Source: Rickettsiales bacterium (GTDB lineage: Bacteria > Pseudomonadota > Alphaproteobacteria > Rickettsiales > UBA1997). From it: a DNA stretch of 10,692 nucleotides. Positions 1-7,824 of this stretch are shown here, piece by piece. Every line of letters starts with the position of its first letter. Position 1 is the first letter of the stretch. The stretch is from contig CANNMN010000028.1 in assembly GCA_947505885.1 (NCBI GenBank), positions 1 through 10,692 on the forward strand, given 5' to 3'. Made by a program: the position numbers and the translations under genes. The notes below the pieces were generated by a model. That model made no database searches, was not told the origin of the DNA, and worked only from the letters and a program-made list of their open reading frames with translations.

Positions 1-471
1 GTCGTGATTATTCGTGAATATGATCTCGCAACAAAAGAGAGAGAAATTTTTGCGCGAGAAATTTCTAATTTAGCACGCAACAGAGGTCTAAAAATTCTAG
101 TTGGAAAAGATTTAATTCTGGCAAAAAAAATCAAAGCTGACGGCGTTCATTTTTCTGATTTTGACAAATTACCTTTCTCGCTTTTGAAGCCTAGAAACTT
201 TATTTTCAGTTTTTCTTGTCACAGTTTGAAATCCTTTTTGGGCTCTCAAAGACTAAAACCAGACATGATTTTTATCTCGCCAATTTTCCCAACTTCGAGT
301 CACCAAGAGACAAAATCTCTTGGAATTCAATACCTAGCAAAAATCATTACCAAAAATCGAAACGCGCTGCCAATTTACGCGCTCGGCGGTGTTAATTCTA
401 CAAATATCAAATCGCTCAAGAAGCTCGGATTAGCCGGCTTCGGAGCAATCAATTTCTTTCAAACTAACTGA
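1..471 (+). CDS. Thiamine phosphate synthase (ThiE/TenI) family protein, 5' end outside window
   Basis: This is the C-terminal three quarters of a TIM-barrel protein of the ThiE/TenI family. True ThiE joins the pyrimidine pyrophosphate to the thiazole phosphate to make thiamine phosphate. Family blocks appear in order: IIREYDL (REKDL block), KADGVHFSDFD (ADGVHLGQ-D), FSFSCHS (GxSxH), FISPIFPTSS (GPIFPT), PIYALGGVN (AIGGI) and AGFGAINFF. The family is normally about 200-210 residues and the first recognisable block lies at the very edge, so the GTG at 4 is probably internal and roughly 40-50 residues are missing upstream. Against B. subtilis ThiE, several catalytic positions differ: the REK lysine is Tyr (nt 19-21), the Asn-Asp pair is Gly-Lys (nt 103-108) and the Lys after PT is His (nt 301-303). 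It may therefore be a TenI-like or otherwise repurposed paralogue. Its TGA overlaps the next ATG by one base. Family assignment is firm; the enzymatic role is doubtful. Confidence 0.8.
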   Translation, partial: VVIIREYDLATKEREIFAREISNLARNRGLKILVGKDLILAKKIKADGVHFSDFDKLPFSLLKPRNFIFSFSCHSLKSFLGSQRLKPDMIFISPIFPTSSHQETKSLGIQYLAKIITKNRNALPIYALGGVNSTNIKSLKKLGLAGFGAINFFQTN

Positions 472-1898
472 TGAAAATTACTCCAGTAATTCTTTCCGGT
501 GGTTCTGGAACTAGGCTCTGGCCGGTTTCGCGCGAACTTAATCCAAAACAATTTCTAGATTTTTTTGGTAAGTATTCACTTTTTCAACAAACGGCATTAC
601 GCGTAAAATCAAAAGATTTCGAAAAGCCGATTGTTGTCTGCAATAATGAGCACCGCTTTACTGCCGCTGAAGAATTACAAAAAATCGATATTGAGCCACA
701 CTCAATTATTCTTGAACCATGTGCTAGAAACACTGCGCCTGCGATCGCAATTGCAGCAATAGGAGTAATTACTTCCGATCAAAAAAATGATGTGATTTTG
801 GTAATGCCATCCGATCACATTATTCGTGACGAGAAAAAATTTATTACTCAGGTAAAAAATTCTTTTGCCGCAGCGCAAGCGGGATACCTAATTACCTTTG
901 GTATCATGCCAGACAAGGCTGAAACCGGATATGGCTACATTAAAAAATCTGCGGAAGTTAAGGATTTCTCTGAGGTTTTTTCGGTCGAGAAATTCATTGA
1001 AAAACCCAATCAAGAAACCGCCGAAAAATTTCTCGCCGAAGGGAAAAGTTTTGGAAATTATTTATGGAATAGTGGCATCTTCATGTTCCGAGCCTCCTCT
1101 TACTTGGAAGCGCTGCAAAAATATCACAACGACATCTTTATTGCCTGCATCAACTCTCATAACAAAGCGCGCCGCGATCTAGACTTTATGCGCTTGCCAG
1201 AGGAAGACTTTGGGCAATGCGCCAATATTTCGATTGATTACGCGGTAATGGAAAGAGCTGAAAAAGTTGCGGTTGTGCCGGTGAATATTGGCTGGTCTGA
1301 CGTCGGCTCTTGGAGTGCGGTTGCTGAACTGTCGACGCAAGATGAAGATGGAAATACTTTACTTGGTGATGCATTTTCTCTGAACAGCAAGAACTGCTAC
1401 GTAAATTCACGCAGTCGTTTGGTTGCTACGATTGGCGTAGAAAATCTGATCGTGATTGCGCTGAAAGATGTGGTGCTCGTGCTCAATAAAAATAATTCGC
1501 AGGATGTTAAAAAAATGTTCGAGTTGCTCAAAAATCAGAAGCGCGAAGAATGTTTTTCTCACACAAAAGTTTTGCGTCCTTGGGGCAGTTTTGAAGTTAT
1601 TGACGACGCTGATCGTTTCAAAGCAAAACGTATTACCGTAAAACCAGGCGCATCACTCTCGCTGCAAATGCACAATCACCGCGCGGAACATTGGATCGTT
1701 GTTAAGGGTACAGCCCACGTGACTTGCGACAAGGATGAATTTATTCTTACCGAAGATAAATCAACTTACATTCCAATAGGAAAAAAACACCGCCTCGAGA
1801 ATAAAGGTAAAATTCCGCTCGAGTTAATTGAAGTTCAAACCGGCGAATATTTAGGCGAAGACGACATTGTGAGATTCAGTGACATTTACGGCCGTTAA
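471..1898 (+). CDS. manC: Bifunctional mannose-1-phosphate guanylyltransferase / mannose-6-phosphate isomerase
   Basis: This cytoplasmic enzyme isomerises fructose-6-P to mannose-6-P and converts mannose-1-P plus GTP to GDP-mannose, the donor for surface polysaccharides and the precursor of GDP-fucose and GDP-rhamnose. The N-terminal nucleotidyltransferase domain (about residues 1-285) shows GGSGTRLWPVSRELNPKQF at 10-28, RNTAPAIA at 86-93, MPSDHII at 112-118, FIEKPN at 175-180, YLWNSGIFMF at 197-206 and NIGWSDVGSW at 272-281. The C-terminal type II isomerase cupin has LRPWGSFEVID near 368 and the metal-site signature QMHNHRAEHW at 399-408, with Gln399, His401, His403, Glu406 and His407 all retained. 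Its 475 residues match the AlgA/XanB/CpsB/ManC class. The ATG overlaps the preceding TGA (TGATG), which suggests translational coupling, and folK begins inside its last 20 bases. No polysaccharide gene is adjacent on this strand. Both domains look intact. Confidence 0.96.
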   Translation: MKITPVILSGGSGTRLWPVSRELNPKQFLDFFGKYSLFQQTALRVKSKDFEKPIVVCNNEHRFTAAEELQKIDIEPHSIILEPCARNTAPAIAIAAIGVITSDQKNDVILVMPSDHIIRDEKKFITQVKNSFAAAQAGYLITFGIMPDKAETGYGYIKKSAEVKDFSEVFSVEKFIEKPNQETAEKFLAEGKSFGNYLWNSGIFMFRASSYLEALQKYHNDIFIACINSHNKARRDLDFMRLPEEDFGQCANISIDYAVMERAEKVAVVPVNIGWSDVGSWSAVAELSTQDEDGNTLLGDAFSLNSKNCYVNSRSRLVATIGVENLIVIALKDVVLVLNKNNSQDVKKMFELLKNQKREECFSHTKVLRPWGSFEVIDDADRFKAKRITVKPGASLSLQMHNHRAEHWIVVKGTAHVTCDKDEFILTEDKSTYIPIGKKHRLENKGKIPLELIEVQTGEYLGEDDIVRFSDIYGR

Positions 1899-2358
1899 AA
1901 GAATTATTTTTGGACTTGGATCCAACTTAGGAGATCGAGAATCTTACCTCGATTCTGCGGTTGCAGAGCTAGAAAGAGAGCTGCTTCTTAGCAATTCAAG
2001 AAAATCAAAAATATTCAGAAATTCGGCAATGCTTTTGCCAAATTCGCCAGCGGAATGGGACGTTGAATTTTTCAATATCGCTTTTTCTGCGAATATTGAT
2101 TCACTAAAATTTTCACCGGAAAAAATTTTAGAAATCGTCAAAAAAATCGAAAAGAATTTAGGAAGAAAAGAGCGCGAAAAATGGTCGCCGCGTGAGATTG
2201 ATATTGATATCTTGGCGATTGGCAATTTGCGGATTAATCTTGGTAAAAAACTCACGATTCCTCATCCTGGGCTGCTTGAGCGGGATTTTTTTATTCAGAC
2301 GGTTAGGGAGATCGAGCCTGGTTTTAGCTTTCTTAATCCTAACCCAAGTTGGGATTAA
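1879..2358 (+). CDS. folK: 2-amino-4-hydroxy-6-hydroxymethyldihydropteridine pyrophosphokinase (HPPK)
   Basis: FolK transfers pyrophosphate from ATP to 6-hydroxymethyl-7,8-dihydropterin, the step before dihydropteroate synthase in folate synthesis. Signature blocks are FGLGSNLGDR at 11-20, DVEFFNIAFSA near 61-71 (substrate-binding Asn and Phe) and the catalytic segment KWSPREIDIDIL at 101-112, which holds Arg105 and the two metal-binding aspartates Asp108 and Asp110. TIPHPGLLERDF at 126-137 retains the family His and Arg. The GTG start lies 20 bases inside manC; it is chosen because the conserved core starts only about ten residues later. The weak GAG five bases upstream is the only ribosome-binding hint. 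The form with a tryptophan before the D-x-x-F-N block resembles FolK domains that are fused to FolP in some bacteria. Here FolK stands alone at 159 residues and ends inside a hairpin shared with the convergent bioD. Confidence 0.94.
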   Translation: MTFTAVKRIIFGLGSNLGDRESYLDSAVAELERELLLSNSRKSKIFRNSAMLLPNSPAEWDVEFFNIAFSANIDSLKFSPEKILEIVKKIEKNLGRKEREKWSPREIDIDILAIGNLRINLGKKLTIPHPGLLERDFFIQTVREIEPGFSFLNPNPSWD

Positions 2359-2362
2359 GGAG
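2329..2362. repeat. Hairpin across both stop codons of convergent folK and bioD; possible bidirectional terminator
   Basis: CTTAATCC at 2332-2339 pairs perfectly with GGATTAAG at 2352-2359. Pairing continues inward through a T-G wobble (2340/2351) and AAC/GTT (2341-2343/2348-2350), closing a CCAA tetraloop. That makes a 12-bp stem, which can be extended outward by three more pairs, two of them wobbles. The folK TAA (2356-2358) lies in the right arm and the bioD TAG (minus strand, 2341-2339) in the left arm. Neither strand has a T-run after the stem, so this is not a textbook Rho-independent terminator. Its position between converging genes still makes it the best termination or 3'-end-protection candidate in the window. 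Confidence 0.5.
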
Positions 2363-2947
2363 AAGTTCCCTCATCGGAACGGCCTCGATTCCAGTAAAAT
2401 TCTTTAGTGTTTCAACAATCGACCATTTCGATTCTTCTCTCTCATTCACAATTATCCTTTTCACCACGACTCCTTTGCTTTTTAGGGACTCAACAGCTGA
2501 AAGTGTATGACTAATCGCTCCCAAATAATTTCCAGCAACTAGTAAAACAGGAATTTTTAATTCCGTAGCTAAATCCAAAAAAGTTTTCTGATTATTAATC
2601 GGCGTCATTACACCGCCCGCAGCTTCGATTAATAAAGTTTTTTTACCTGCTTCTAAAATTTTTTTCTGACAAAAATTCCTTATCGCAAAGAAATCAATCT
2701 GTTCATCCAAAAAGTGTGGAGAACAAGGTTCTGCAAAGCGCCAAGGCGAAATTTCATTAAGATTTGCTTCAGAAATTTCTAAGTTGAGAGCGGTTAAAAT
2801 TCTTGTTGGATCGCTGTTTTTGTCGGAGTGTAAAAATCCAGTGCAGACAGGTTTGATCGCGGTTACTTGTGGTAAAATTCGACAAAGATTTTCTACCAAA
2901 AAACTTTTTCCAATGTCGGTGCTGGTACCAAGAATTAGGTAGTTCAT
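2339..2947 (-). CDS. bioD: ATP-dependent dethiobiotin synthetase
   Basis: BioD closes the ureido ring of dethiobiotin from 7,8-diaminopelargonic acid, CO2 and ATP, the penultimate step of biotin synthesis. This 202-residue protein has the P-loop GTSTDIGKS at 7-15, the IKPVCTG block at 31-37 with its catalytic lysine, CSPHFLDEQ near 75-83, the Walker B-like EAAGGVMTPI at 108-117 and VAGNYLGAISHTLSAVESL near 137-155. IVNE at 166-169 carries the expected nucleotide-base-recognising Asn. Usual family forms are GTxTxVGKT and EGAGG, so the Thr-to-Ser and Gly-to-Ala changes are mild. The ATG at 2947 is chosen over an upstream in-frame ATG at 3103 because the P-loop follows at once and the longer start would run about 145 bases into the AsmA-like gene. 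It begins 10 bases after that gene stops, so it is probably co-transcribed with it. No other biotin gene is visible. Confidence 0.93.
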   Translation of the reverse strand: MNYLILGTSTDIGKSFLVENLCRILPQVTAIKPVCTGFLHSDKNSDPTRILTALNLEISEANLNEISPWRFAEPCSPHFLDEQIDFFAIRNFCQKKILEAGKKTLLIEAAGGVMTPINNQKTFLDLATELKIPVLLVAGNYLGAISHTLSAVESLKSKGVVVKRIIVNEREESKWSIVETLKNFTGIEAVPMRELLLNPNLG

Positions 2948-2957
2948 TCTAGAGTTT

Positions 2958-5855
2958 TTAATCAAATAAATTTTGAAGTGTTGAAGGTACAAAAGCAGAA
3001 ACTTTATTGGTGGTAAATTTTGCTTCTTTGTCTCCTGGTTTTTTGTCGTATTCGTAACGAATTCCAAACAGGCCGCCACCTTCACCGCCAGTAAGTAATC
3101 CACTAATCACTCCACCCACTAAAGGAATTTTTCCGATGCCGAAAAGATTATTCACAATAAAGCCGGGCACAATCATCCCTTTAAGCTGACAGCTTTGACT
3201 AATAAGGTTAATTGATCCTTTGGCGGTAAGGCCGATTTTGTAATTATTAGCGATTAGTGAATCGATGTTGAGAAGATAATTCTGTAAATGGAACTCGAGT
3301 TTCACTGAGTTAAAAATTGTTTTGTCGCTGGCAAAAATTGTATCGCGGATTTGCGAAAATAATGTATCTTTTGAGAAGCGTTTAACTGCTGCATTTTCGT
3401 AAATCGTGATGTTGTCATCGATTGTCAATGTGCCTTTGAGCACTGGTTTACTATCTATTGCATAATGCTTAATTTTCAATTTTGCATCACCTCCGCTAAC
3501 GACATCCGAAATTCCCAAAGCATCGGCGAGATATCCTATATCAGTGATGCGGCCAGTGACCAAATAATCTTCTTCCGCTTTGTTTATTCTTAAATTTAGT
3601 GAATTTTGTTTATTATAATTAGCCCTAAGCAGACCTTTTGAGCAGAGACCTTTGGTGCAATTTATTGACAAAGACAAGTTGCGCAGAGTTTTGTTTTTCA
3701 ATAGATCGGCGCGATTGGCAACGATTTGCAATGTTAGATCGGGGAAGTCCCCATCTGAGGTTTTTTGCTTCAAAAATGCGCCGAGATTAATTCGATCTCC
3801 GCGCCAAGAAATTTTGTGCGAATTGGTTTTTGCGTCCCTTGAATAAGTGACTAAATAATTGTTTTTGTCAAAATTAGTATTTTTAAAATTTGCGGATTTG
3901 ATTAGGAAGGGCGAGGTTTGGAAGGCGATGTTGCCGTTGAATTTTTCAAGTTGACCGGTTTTTTCCTTTTTGCTTAAAGCAATATTTTTGATGCGAATTT
4001 CTTGCGGACTGAGCACAGAAACTACCAAATTTAACTGCGATTCGACGCCGGATTTTTTTGTTAGATTGAATGAATTAGAAGAGATTTCAGCAGCGGCAAG
4101 ATCAATGTTGGTAACGAAATCTACGCTGTCGAAATCTTTTTTGCTGTTAACAATCGAGCCGCCTTGGAGGTAGTCGTTTTTTAGTCCGGCAATGATTGAA
4201 TTAACCGCAATATAGGAATTTTTTAGGGTAACTTCTTCGCTGATTGGTAGACGAATGTCGAAATTACTTTGCGCATCTCCATTCAAATATTGGGTAACTT
4301 CTTTGGTGAATTCTGGATTATTATTAGCGAAATTTAATCCGTTTGCAGCATGTCCTGTGGACTTTCCAGAGATTTTTAGCATTACTGTTTTTGCGGAGAA
4401 ATCGTCGATTTCTACCAAGCCTTCAGAAATTTTTGTCTGCAAAAATTCACCGCCGGTAATGACAATTTTCATGTTTTCGCGCGTGAATTTGGCTGTCGCA
4501 GCGATATTTTTTATCTCAGGAAAATCCAGACTATATTTTAGATTGATGCCGGAGAAAACCGATTCGGCACTGATTTTGTCGAGAAAAAATTCGTCCTTGA
4601 TTTGTGTCAGAGTAAATTTTGCTGAGGCGGTTTCGATGACTCCTCCTGTGACGCTAGTCTTAACCCATTCACGAATTCCATTTTCTTGTAGAGTGATTGG
4701 CCAAAATTTTTGTATTTCGTCTCCTAAAACATTTTGTAACTGAATGTTAAAATCCAACTTATTGCCAGGTACATCTTCTAATGTAGAAATTAGTAATGAC
4801 ATGCTGAGATGCGGCTTATTTATTGGGTTTGCGGCGTCTAAAAAGTCAGTTTCAATTTGCGATAAATCGAGGATTTTGGTTTTATGATCATATCCACCGG
4901 CAACAGAAAGATCTTTGAAATGCATTTTTTTTGCGAAGAAATCTTGGAATTCAAAATCGCCTTTTTCGGAGTAAATTTTGAACTTTAAATCACCGAGCTC
5001 ATTATTATTAAAAGCGAAAGAAATATTAGCGCTGAGGGCGGCATTTATTTTGCTTAATTCAGCTAGGCTTGGGTGAAGTTCGGAGATTGAATTTGGTGAA
5101 AGATTTTGCAGGGATAAATCGCAGATTGTATTTTCAGATATTTTGCAGTTAGAGCTTAGAGTCACATCGGCTTCTTCGGTATCAAGACTTAGATTATTTT
5201 GTGACAAAATTACTAAATTATTACCTTTGCTGATGACTTGAATTTGGGATCTTTTTAGCAAAATTTCGCGCTCAAAATTTTCGCCGCGAACTAGTAATTT
5301 TGCGTTTTCTATTTCGAGATTTTCAATCGGATTTTCACCTTTGCGAATTGAAGAAAGAAGCGTGGCGATCAAGGACAAATCACTTTGCTTTGTGGATGAA
5401 TCTTTATTGCCACTGGTGAATTTTTGCCAATCTCCAAGAAAAATATTTGGGTTTGAGACCTTGATTTTGCTTGGCTGAAAGCGCAGTCGTAAAAAATTAA
5501 GTAAAGAAAATTCTGTTTCTAAGTCGGGAATAATGAATGATTTTTTGCCAGTGCCATATGTCTCTGGATAAAGAATTCGTAGGCCAGAAATATTGATTTT
5601 TAATGTGCCATAATTTGTGAAGCTCAAAAAAGTTCTGTCGATGCTAACATTGTCGCGGCCGAATTTTTCTTGTAACGCTGACTCAATTTTTTGTGTTACT
5701 AGTAAGATCGATCTCGGTTTAGCGGATACCAAAACAGCAAAATAAAAAATGGCGATAAAGGCAATGATGGCAAGGGATGAGGCCGTGCCATAGAATAAGC
5801 CAAGCCGCTTCTTTTTTGGTTTGGAATGGGTATTTTTGTGTTGGTGTTTGTGCAT
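2958..5855 (-). CDS. AsmA/YhdP-like inner-membrane-anchored envelope protein (AsmA C-terminal domain)
   Basis: This 965-residue protein is of the AsmA/YhdP superfamily, whose studied members (YhdP, TamB, YdbH) help move phospholipids between inner and outer membranes. Residues 1-17 are a basic, His-rich cytoplasmic tail, and about 22-44 form one transmembrane segment that anchors a very long periplasmic part rich in short beta-strand-like sequence. The C-terminal AsmA domain is clear: GSINLISQSCQLKGMIVPG, then NNLFGIGKIPLVGGVISGLL, GGEGGGLFGIRYEY, and a closing segment in which PLSALAPG of relatives becomes KVSAFVPS. Alphaproteobacterial relatives end this way. The ATG at 5855 is the only plausible start, since a TAG lies nine codons upstream in frame. 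No Shine-Dalgarno sequence is seen. A 139-base gap upstream could hold its own promoter. Superfamily is secure; exact substrate unknown. Confidence 0.88.
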   Translation of the reverse strand: MHKHQHKNTHSKPKKKRLGLFYGTASSLAIIAFIAIFYFAVLVSAKPRSILLVTQKIESALQEKFGRDNVSIDRTFLSFTNYGTLKINISGLRILYPETYGTGKKSFIIPDLETEFSLLNFLRLRFQPSKIKVSNPNIFLGDWQKFTSGNKDSSTKQSDLSLIATLLSSIRKGENPIENLEIENAKLLVRGENFEREILLKRSQIQVISKGNNLVILSQNNLSLDTEEADVTLSSNCKISENTICDLSLQNLSPNSISELHPSLAELSKINAALSANISFAFNNNELGDLKFKIYSEKGDFEFQDFFAKKMHFKDLSVAGGYDHKTKILDLSQIETDFLDAANPINKPHLSMSLLISTLEDVPGNKLDFNIQLQNVLGDEIQKFWPITLQENGIREWVKTSVTGGVIETASAKFTLTQIKDEFFLDKISAESVFSGINLKYSLDFPEIKNIAATAKFTRENMKIVITGGEFLQTKISEGLVEIDDFSAKTVMLKISGKSTGHAANGLNFANNNPEFTKEVTQYLNGDAQSNFDIRLPISEEVTLKNSYIAVNSIIAGLKNDYLQGGSIVNSKKDFDSVDFVTNIDLAAAEISSNSFNLTKKSGVESQLNLVVSVLSPQEIRIKNIALSKKEKTGQLEKFNGNIAFQTSPFLIKSANFKNTNFDKNNYLVTYSRDAKTNSHKISWRGDRINLGAFLKQKTSDGDFPDLTLQIVANRADLLKNKTLRNLSLSINCTKGLCSKGLLRANYNKQNSLNLRINKAEEDYLVTGRITDIGYLADALGISDVVSGGDAKLKIKHYAIDSKPVLKGTLTIDDNITIYENAAVKRFSKDTLFSQIRDTIFASDKTIFNSVKLEFHLQNYLLNIDSLIANNYKIGLTAKGSINLISQSCQLKGMIVPGFIVNNLFGIGKIPLVGGVISGLLTGGEGGGLFGIRYEYDKKPGDKEAKFTTNKVSAFVPSTLQNLFD

Positions 5856-5994
5856 TTTTTGTGAAGAGATGAAAATTCTCTAATCGCCATCTCCATAAAT
5901 GTTAGGATCAAGCAGTTAGCACTTACTCTTAAAGTTCTGTTCTAGAGCCTCAACTTCATTAGGATTAGCGCCGGAAAGATCGAAGGAAAATTAT
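5856..5994 (-). other. Intergenic gap, the only one over 100 bases; possible promoter region and orphan frame
   Basis: These 139 bases separate the carbamoyltransferase stop from the AsmA-like start. I find no convincing terminator hairpin with a T-run and no strong -35/-10 pair, although an AT-rich stretch on the minus strand near 5890-5925 could serve as a weak promoter. On the minus strand, nt 5990-5916 is an open frame of 24 codons with protein-like codon use (it includes DLSGANPNEVEALEQ and ends at TAA), but it has no start codon and a TAA stands just ahead of it. It could be the last trace of a lost gene or chance. Confidence 0.4.
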
Positions 5995-7824
5995 TTAATC
6001 CAACTCGTAAGTTTGTTGCCAATCTTCTTTGTCAGCGAAATTTGGCTGATCCTCTTTGTAAAGAATAAAATCTTCGATTACTAAAACATCCATTTCAGTG
6101 CGCATGAAACATTTATAAGAATCTTGCGGATCATAGACAATCGGTTCTCCACGCACGTTGAACGATGTATTAATCACAACTGCCGAGCCAGATTTTTCTG
6201 AGAATTTTTTGAGTAAATTATGAAAGCGTGGATTGGTTTTTTGATGAACTGTTTGAACTCGAGCTGAGTAATCAACGTGAGTAACTGCCGGAATAGTTGA
6301 GCGCGAAACATTCAATTTTTCGATGCCAAAAAGTTTTTCTTGCGCTGCATCCATTTTTTTTACCAAATCTTTTTTGATCGGCGCAACCAGAAGCATGTAA
6401 GGCGAATCACAATTTATATCAAAATATTCAGAAGCTTTTTCGCTTAAAACTGCTGGAGCAAAAGGACGAAAACTTTCTCGATATTTAATTTTGAGATTCA
6501 TTTTTGATTGCATCTTTTCGCTGCGCGCATCTCCAAGGATGCTTCGCGCACCAAGAGAGCGCGGGCCAAATTCCATTCTACCTTGATGCCAACCAATCAC
6601 TTTTTCATTCTGCAAAGATTCGCAAGCTAAGTTTAAAAGTTGATCCTCATTTTCAGCGCGAATGTAAATGGCATCTACGGAATCGAGATATTCACGCACT
6701 TCTTCATTGCTGAATTTTTTGCCTAAGTAGCTTCCCTTGATATTGTCTTCGCCAGTTTTGTAGCAGTTGCGAGGCTTGTCAAAATATTGGTAATAGGCAG
6801 TTTGAGCTGCACCCATCGCACCTCCGGCATCTCCGGCTGCTGGCTGAATCCAAATATTTTCGAAGATTTTTTCTTGAAGAATTTTTCCGTTACCAACGCA
6901 GTTGAGAGCAACTCCGCCAGCCATTACCAAATTTTTGCTGCCGGTAATTTTTTGTGCCGTGCGTGCTAGCTTGATCATTATTTCTTCTGTAACTTCTTGC
7001 AGCGAGCGCGCTATGTCCATTTCGAACTGAGTTAAATCAGATTCAGATTTTCGTGCTTTGCGACCAAAAACTGCGGCGAATTTGTCATTCGTCATTGTTA
7101 GGCCGACGGTGTAATTGAAGTATTCCATGTTGAGCTTGAAGGAGCCGTCTTCCTTGATGTCGATGAAATGTTTTTTGATGAGATCGGTGTAAGTTGCCTC
7201 GCCGTAAGGTGCGAGACCCATTACTTTGTATTCACCAGAATTTACTTTGAAGCCGAGGTAGTAGGTAAAAGCTGAATAAAACAACCCAAGCGAATGCGGA
7301 AAATGCATCTCTTTTAAAAAGGTTATTTTGTTGTCAATGCCGTGAGCGATTGAAGTTGTGGCCCACTCTCCAACTCCGTCCATTGTTAGGATTGCTGCAT
7401 CACGAAAAGGCGAGGGGTAAAAACAGCTGGCGGCGTGTGATTGGTGGTGTTCGGAGAAAAGAAGTTTTGCTTCAACGGATTTTCCAAGTTCTTTGATGAT
7501 TGTATCTTTCAGAAAAAGTTTGTGCTTCAGCCAAATCGGAATCGAAGTAACGAATGATCTAAAGCCTCTCGGTGCTTCAGCCAAATAGGTTTCGATCAAG
7601 CGTTCAAATTTCAAAAAAGGCTTCTCAAAGAAGGCAACATGATCGACTTGATCTAACGTAATTCCTGCTTCAGCGAGCACATAAGCGATGGCATTTCTAG
7701 GAAATGATTCATCATGTTTCTTGCGCGTGAAGCGCTCTTCTTGTGCTGCGGCAATGATTTCTTCGTCTTTGATTAGACAGGCAGCAGAGTCGTGAAAGAA
7801 GGCGGAGATGCCAAGAATGTACAT
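5995..7824 (-). CDS. O-carbamoyltransferase, NodU/CmcH/SxtI family
   Basis: Enzymes of this family make carbamoyl-adenylate from carbamoyl phosphate and ATP and pass the carbamoyl group to a hydroxyl. Known acceptors include Nod factors (NodU), tobramycin (TobZ), cephalosporins (CmcH) and saxitoxin (SxtI). The N-terminal ASKHA/TsaD-like domain shows ISAFFHDSAACL at 6-17, EERFTRKKHD at 29-38, the metal-site HHQSHAAS at 126-133, TMDGVGEW at 147-154, SGEYKVMGLAPYG at 196-208, MAGGVALNC at 301-309 and PAAGDAGGAMGAA at 328-340. The C-terminal domain shows MEFGPRSLGARSIL at 417-430, YRESFRPFAPAVL at 448-460, THVDYSARVQTV at 515-526 and NTSFNVRGEPIV at 552-563. At 609 residues it is full length and all landmarks are intact, so it is probably active. 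Its ATG directly abuts the TAG of the SxtK-like gene. The acceptor cannot be read from sequence; the setting suggests something membrane- or envelope-linked. Confidence 0.95.
   Translation of the reverse strand: MYILGISAFFHDSAACLIKDEEIIAAAQEERFTRKKHDESFPRNAIAYVLAEAGITLDQVDHVAFFEKPFLKFERLIETYLAEAPRGFRSFVTSIPIWLKHKLFLKDTIIKELGKSVEAKLLFSEHHQSHAASCFYPSPFRDAAILTMDGVGEWATTSIAHGIDNKITFLKEMHFPHSLGLFYSAFTYYLGFKVNSGEYKVMGLAPYGEATYTDLIKKHFIDIKEDGSFKLNMEYFNYTVGLTMTNDKFAAVFGRKARKSESDLTQFEMDIARSLQEVTEEIMIKLARTAQKITGSKNLVMAGGVALNCVGNGKILQEKIFENIWIQPAAGDAGGAMGAAQTAYYQYFDKPRNCYKTGEDNIKGSYLGKKFSNEEVREYLDSVDAIYIRAENEDQLLNLACESLQNEKVIGWHQGRMEFGPRSLGARSILGDARSEKMQSKMNLKIKYRESFRPFAPAVLSEKASEYFDINCDSPYMLLVAPIKKDLVKKMDAAQEKLFGIEKLNVSRSTIPAVTHVDYSARVQTVHQKTNPRFHNLLKKFSEKSGSAVVINTSFNVRGEPIVYDPQDSYKCFMRTEMDVLVIEDFILYKEDQPNFADKEDWQQTYELD

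Noticed and set aside
4..471. GTG at 4 as the true start of the ThiE-like gene
   Set aside because: The protein would begin in the middle of the conserved REKDL block and lack about 40-50 residues of the barrel; the frame is open to the window edge, so it is treated as partial.
2365..2380. Small hairpin GTTCC/GGAAC just inside the bioD end, considered as a terminator
   Set aside because: Only five base pairs with a six-base loop, inside bioD coding sequence, and no T-run; likely chance.
2339..3103. A 254-residue version of BioD starting at 3103
   Set aside because: The extra 52 residues overlap the AsmA-like gene and have no BioD homology; the P-loop expected near the N-terminus follows the ATG at 2947.
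4255..4743. A 162-codon + strand open frame opposite the AsmA-like gene
   Set aside because: It is fully antisense to a well-supported coding region, with no recognisable domain or start signal; a shadow of the AsmA-like gene.
5699..5911. A 70-codon minus-strand frame crossing the AsmA-like start
   Set aside because: It runs out of frame through the N-terminal coding region and has low-complexity composition; a GGAG before one of its ATGs (at nt 5894) is suggestive but there is no protein-like sequence.
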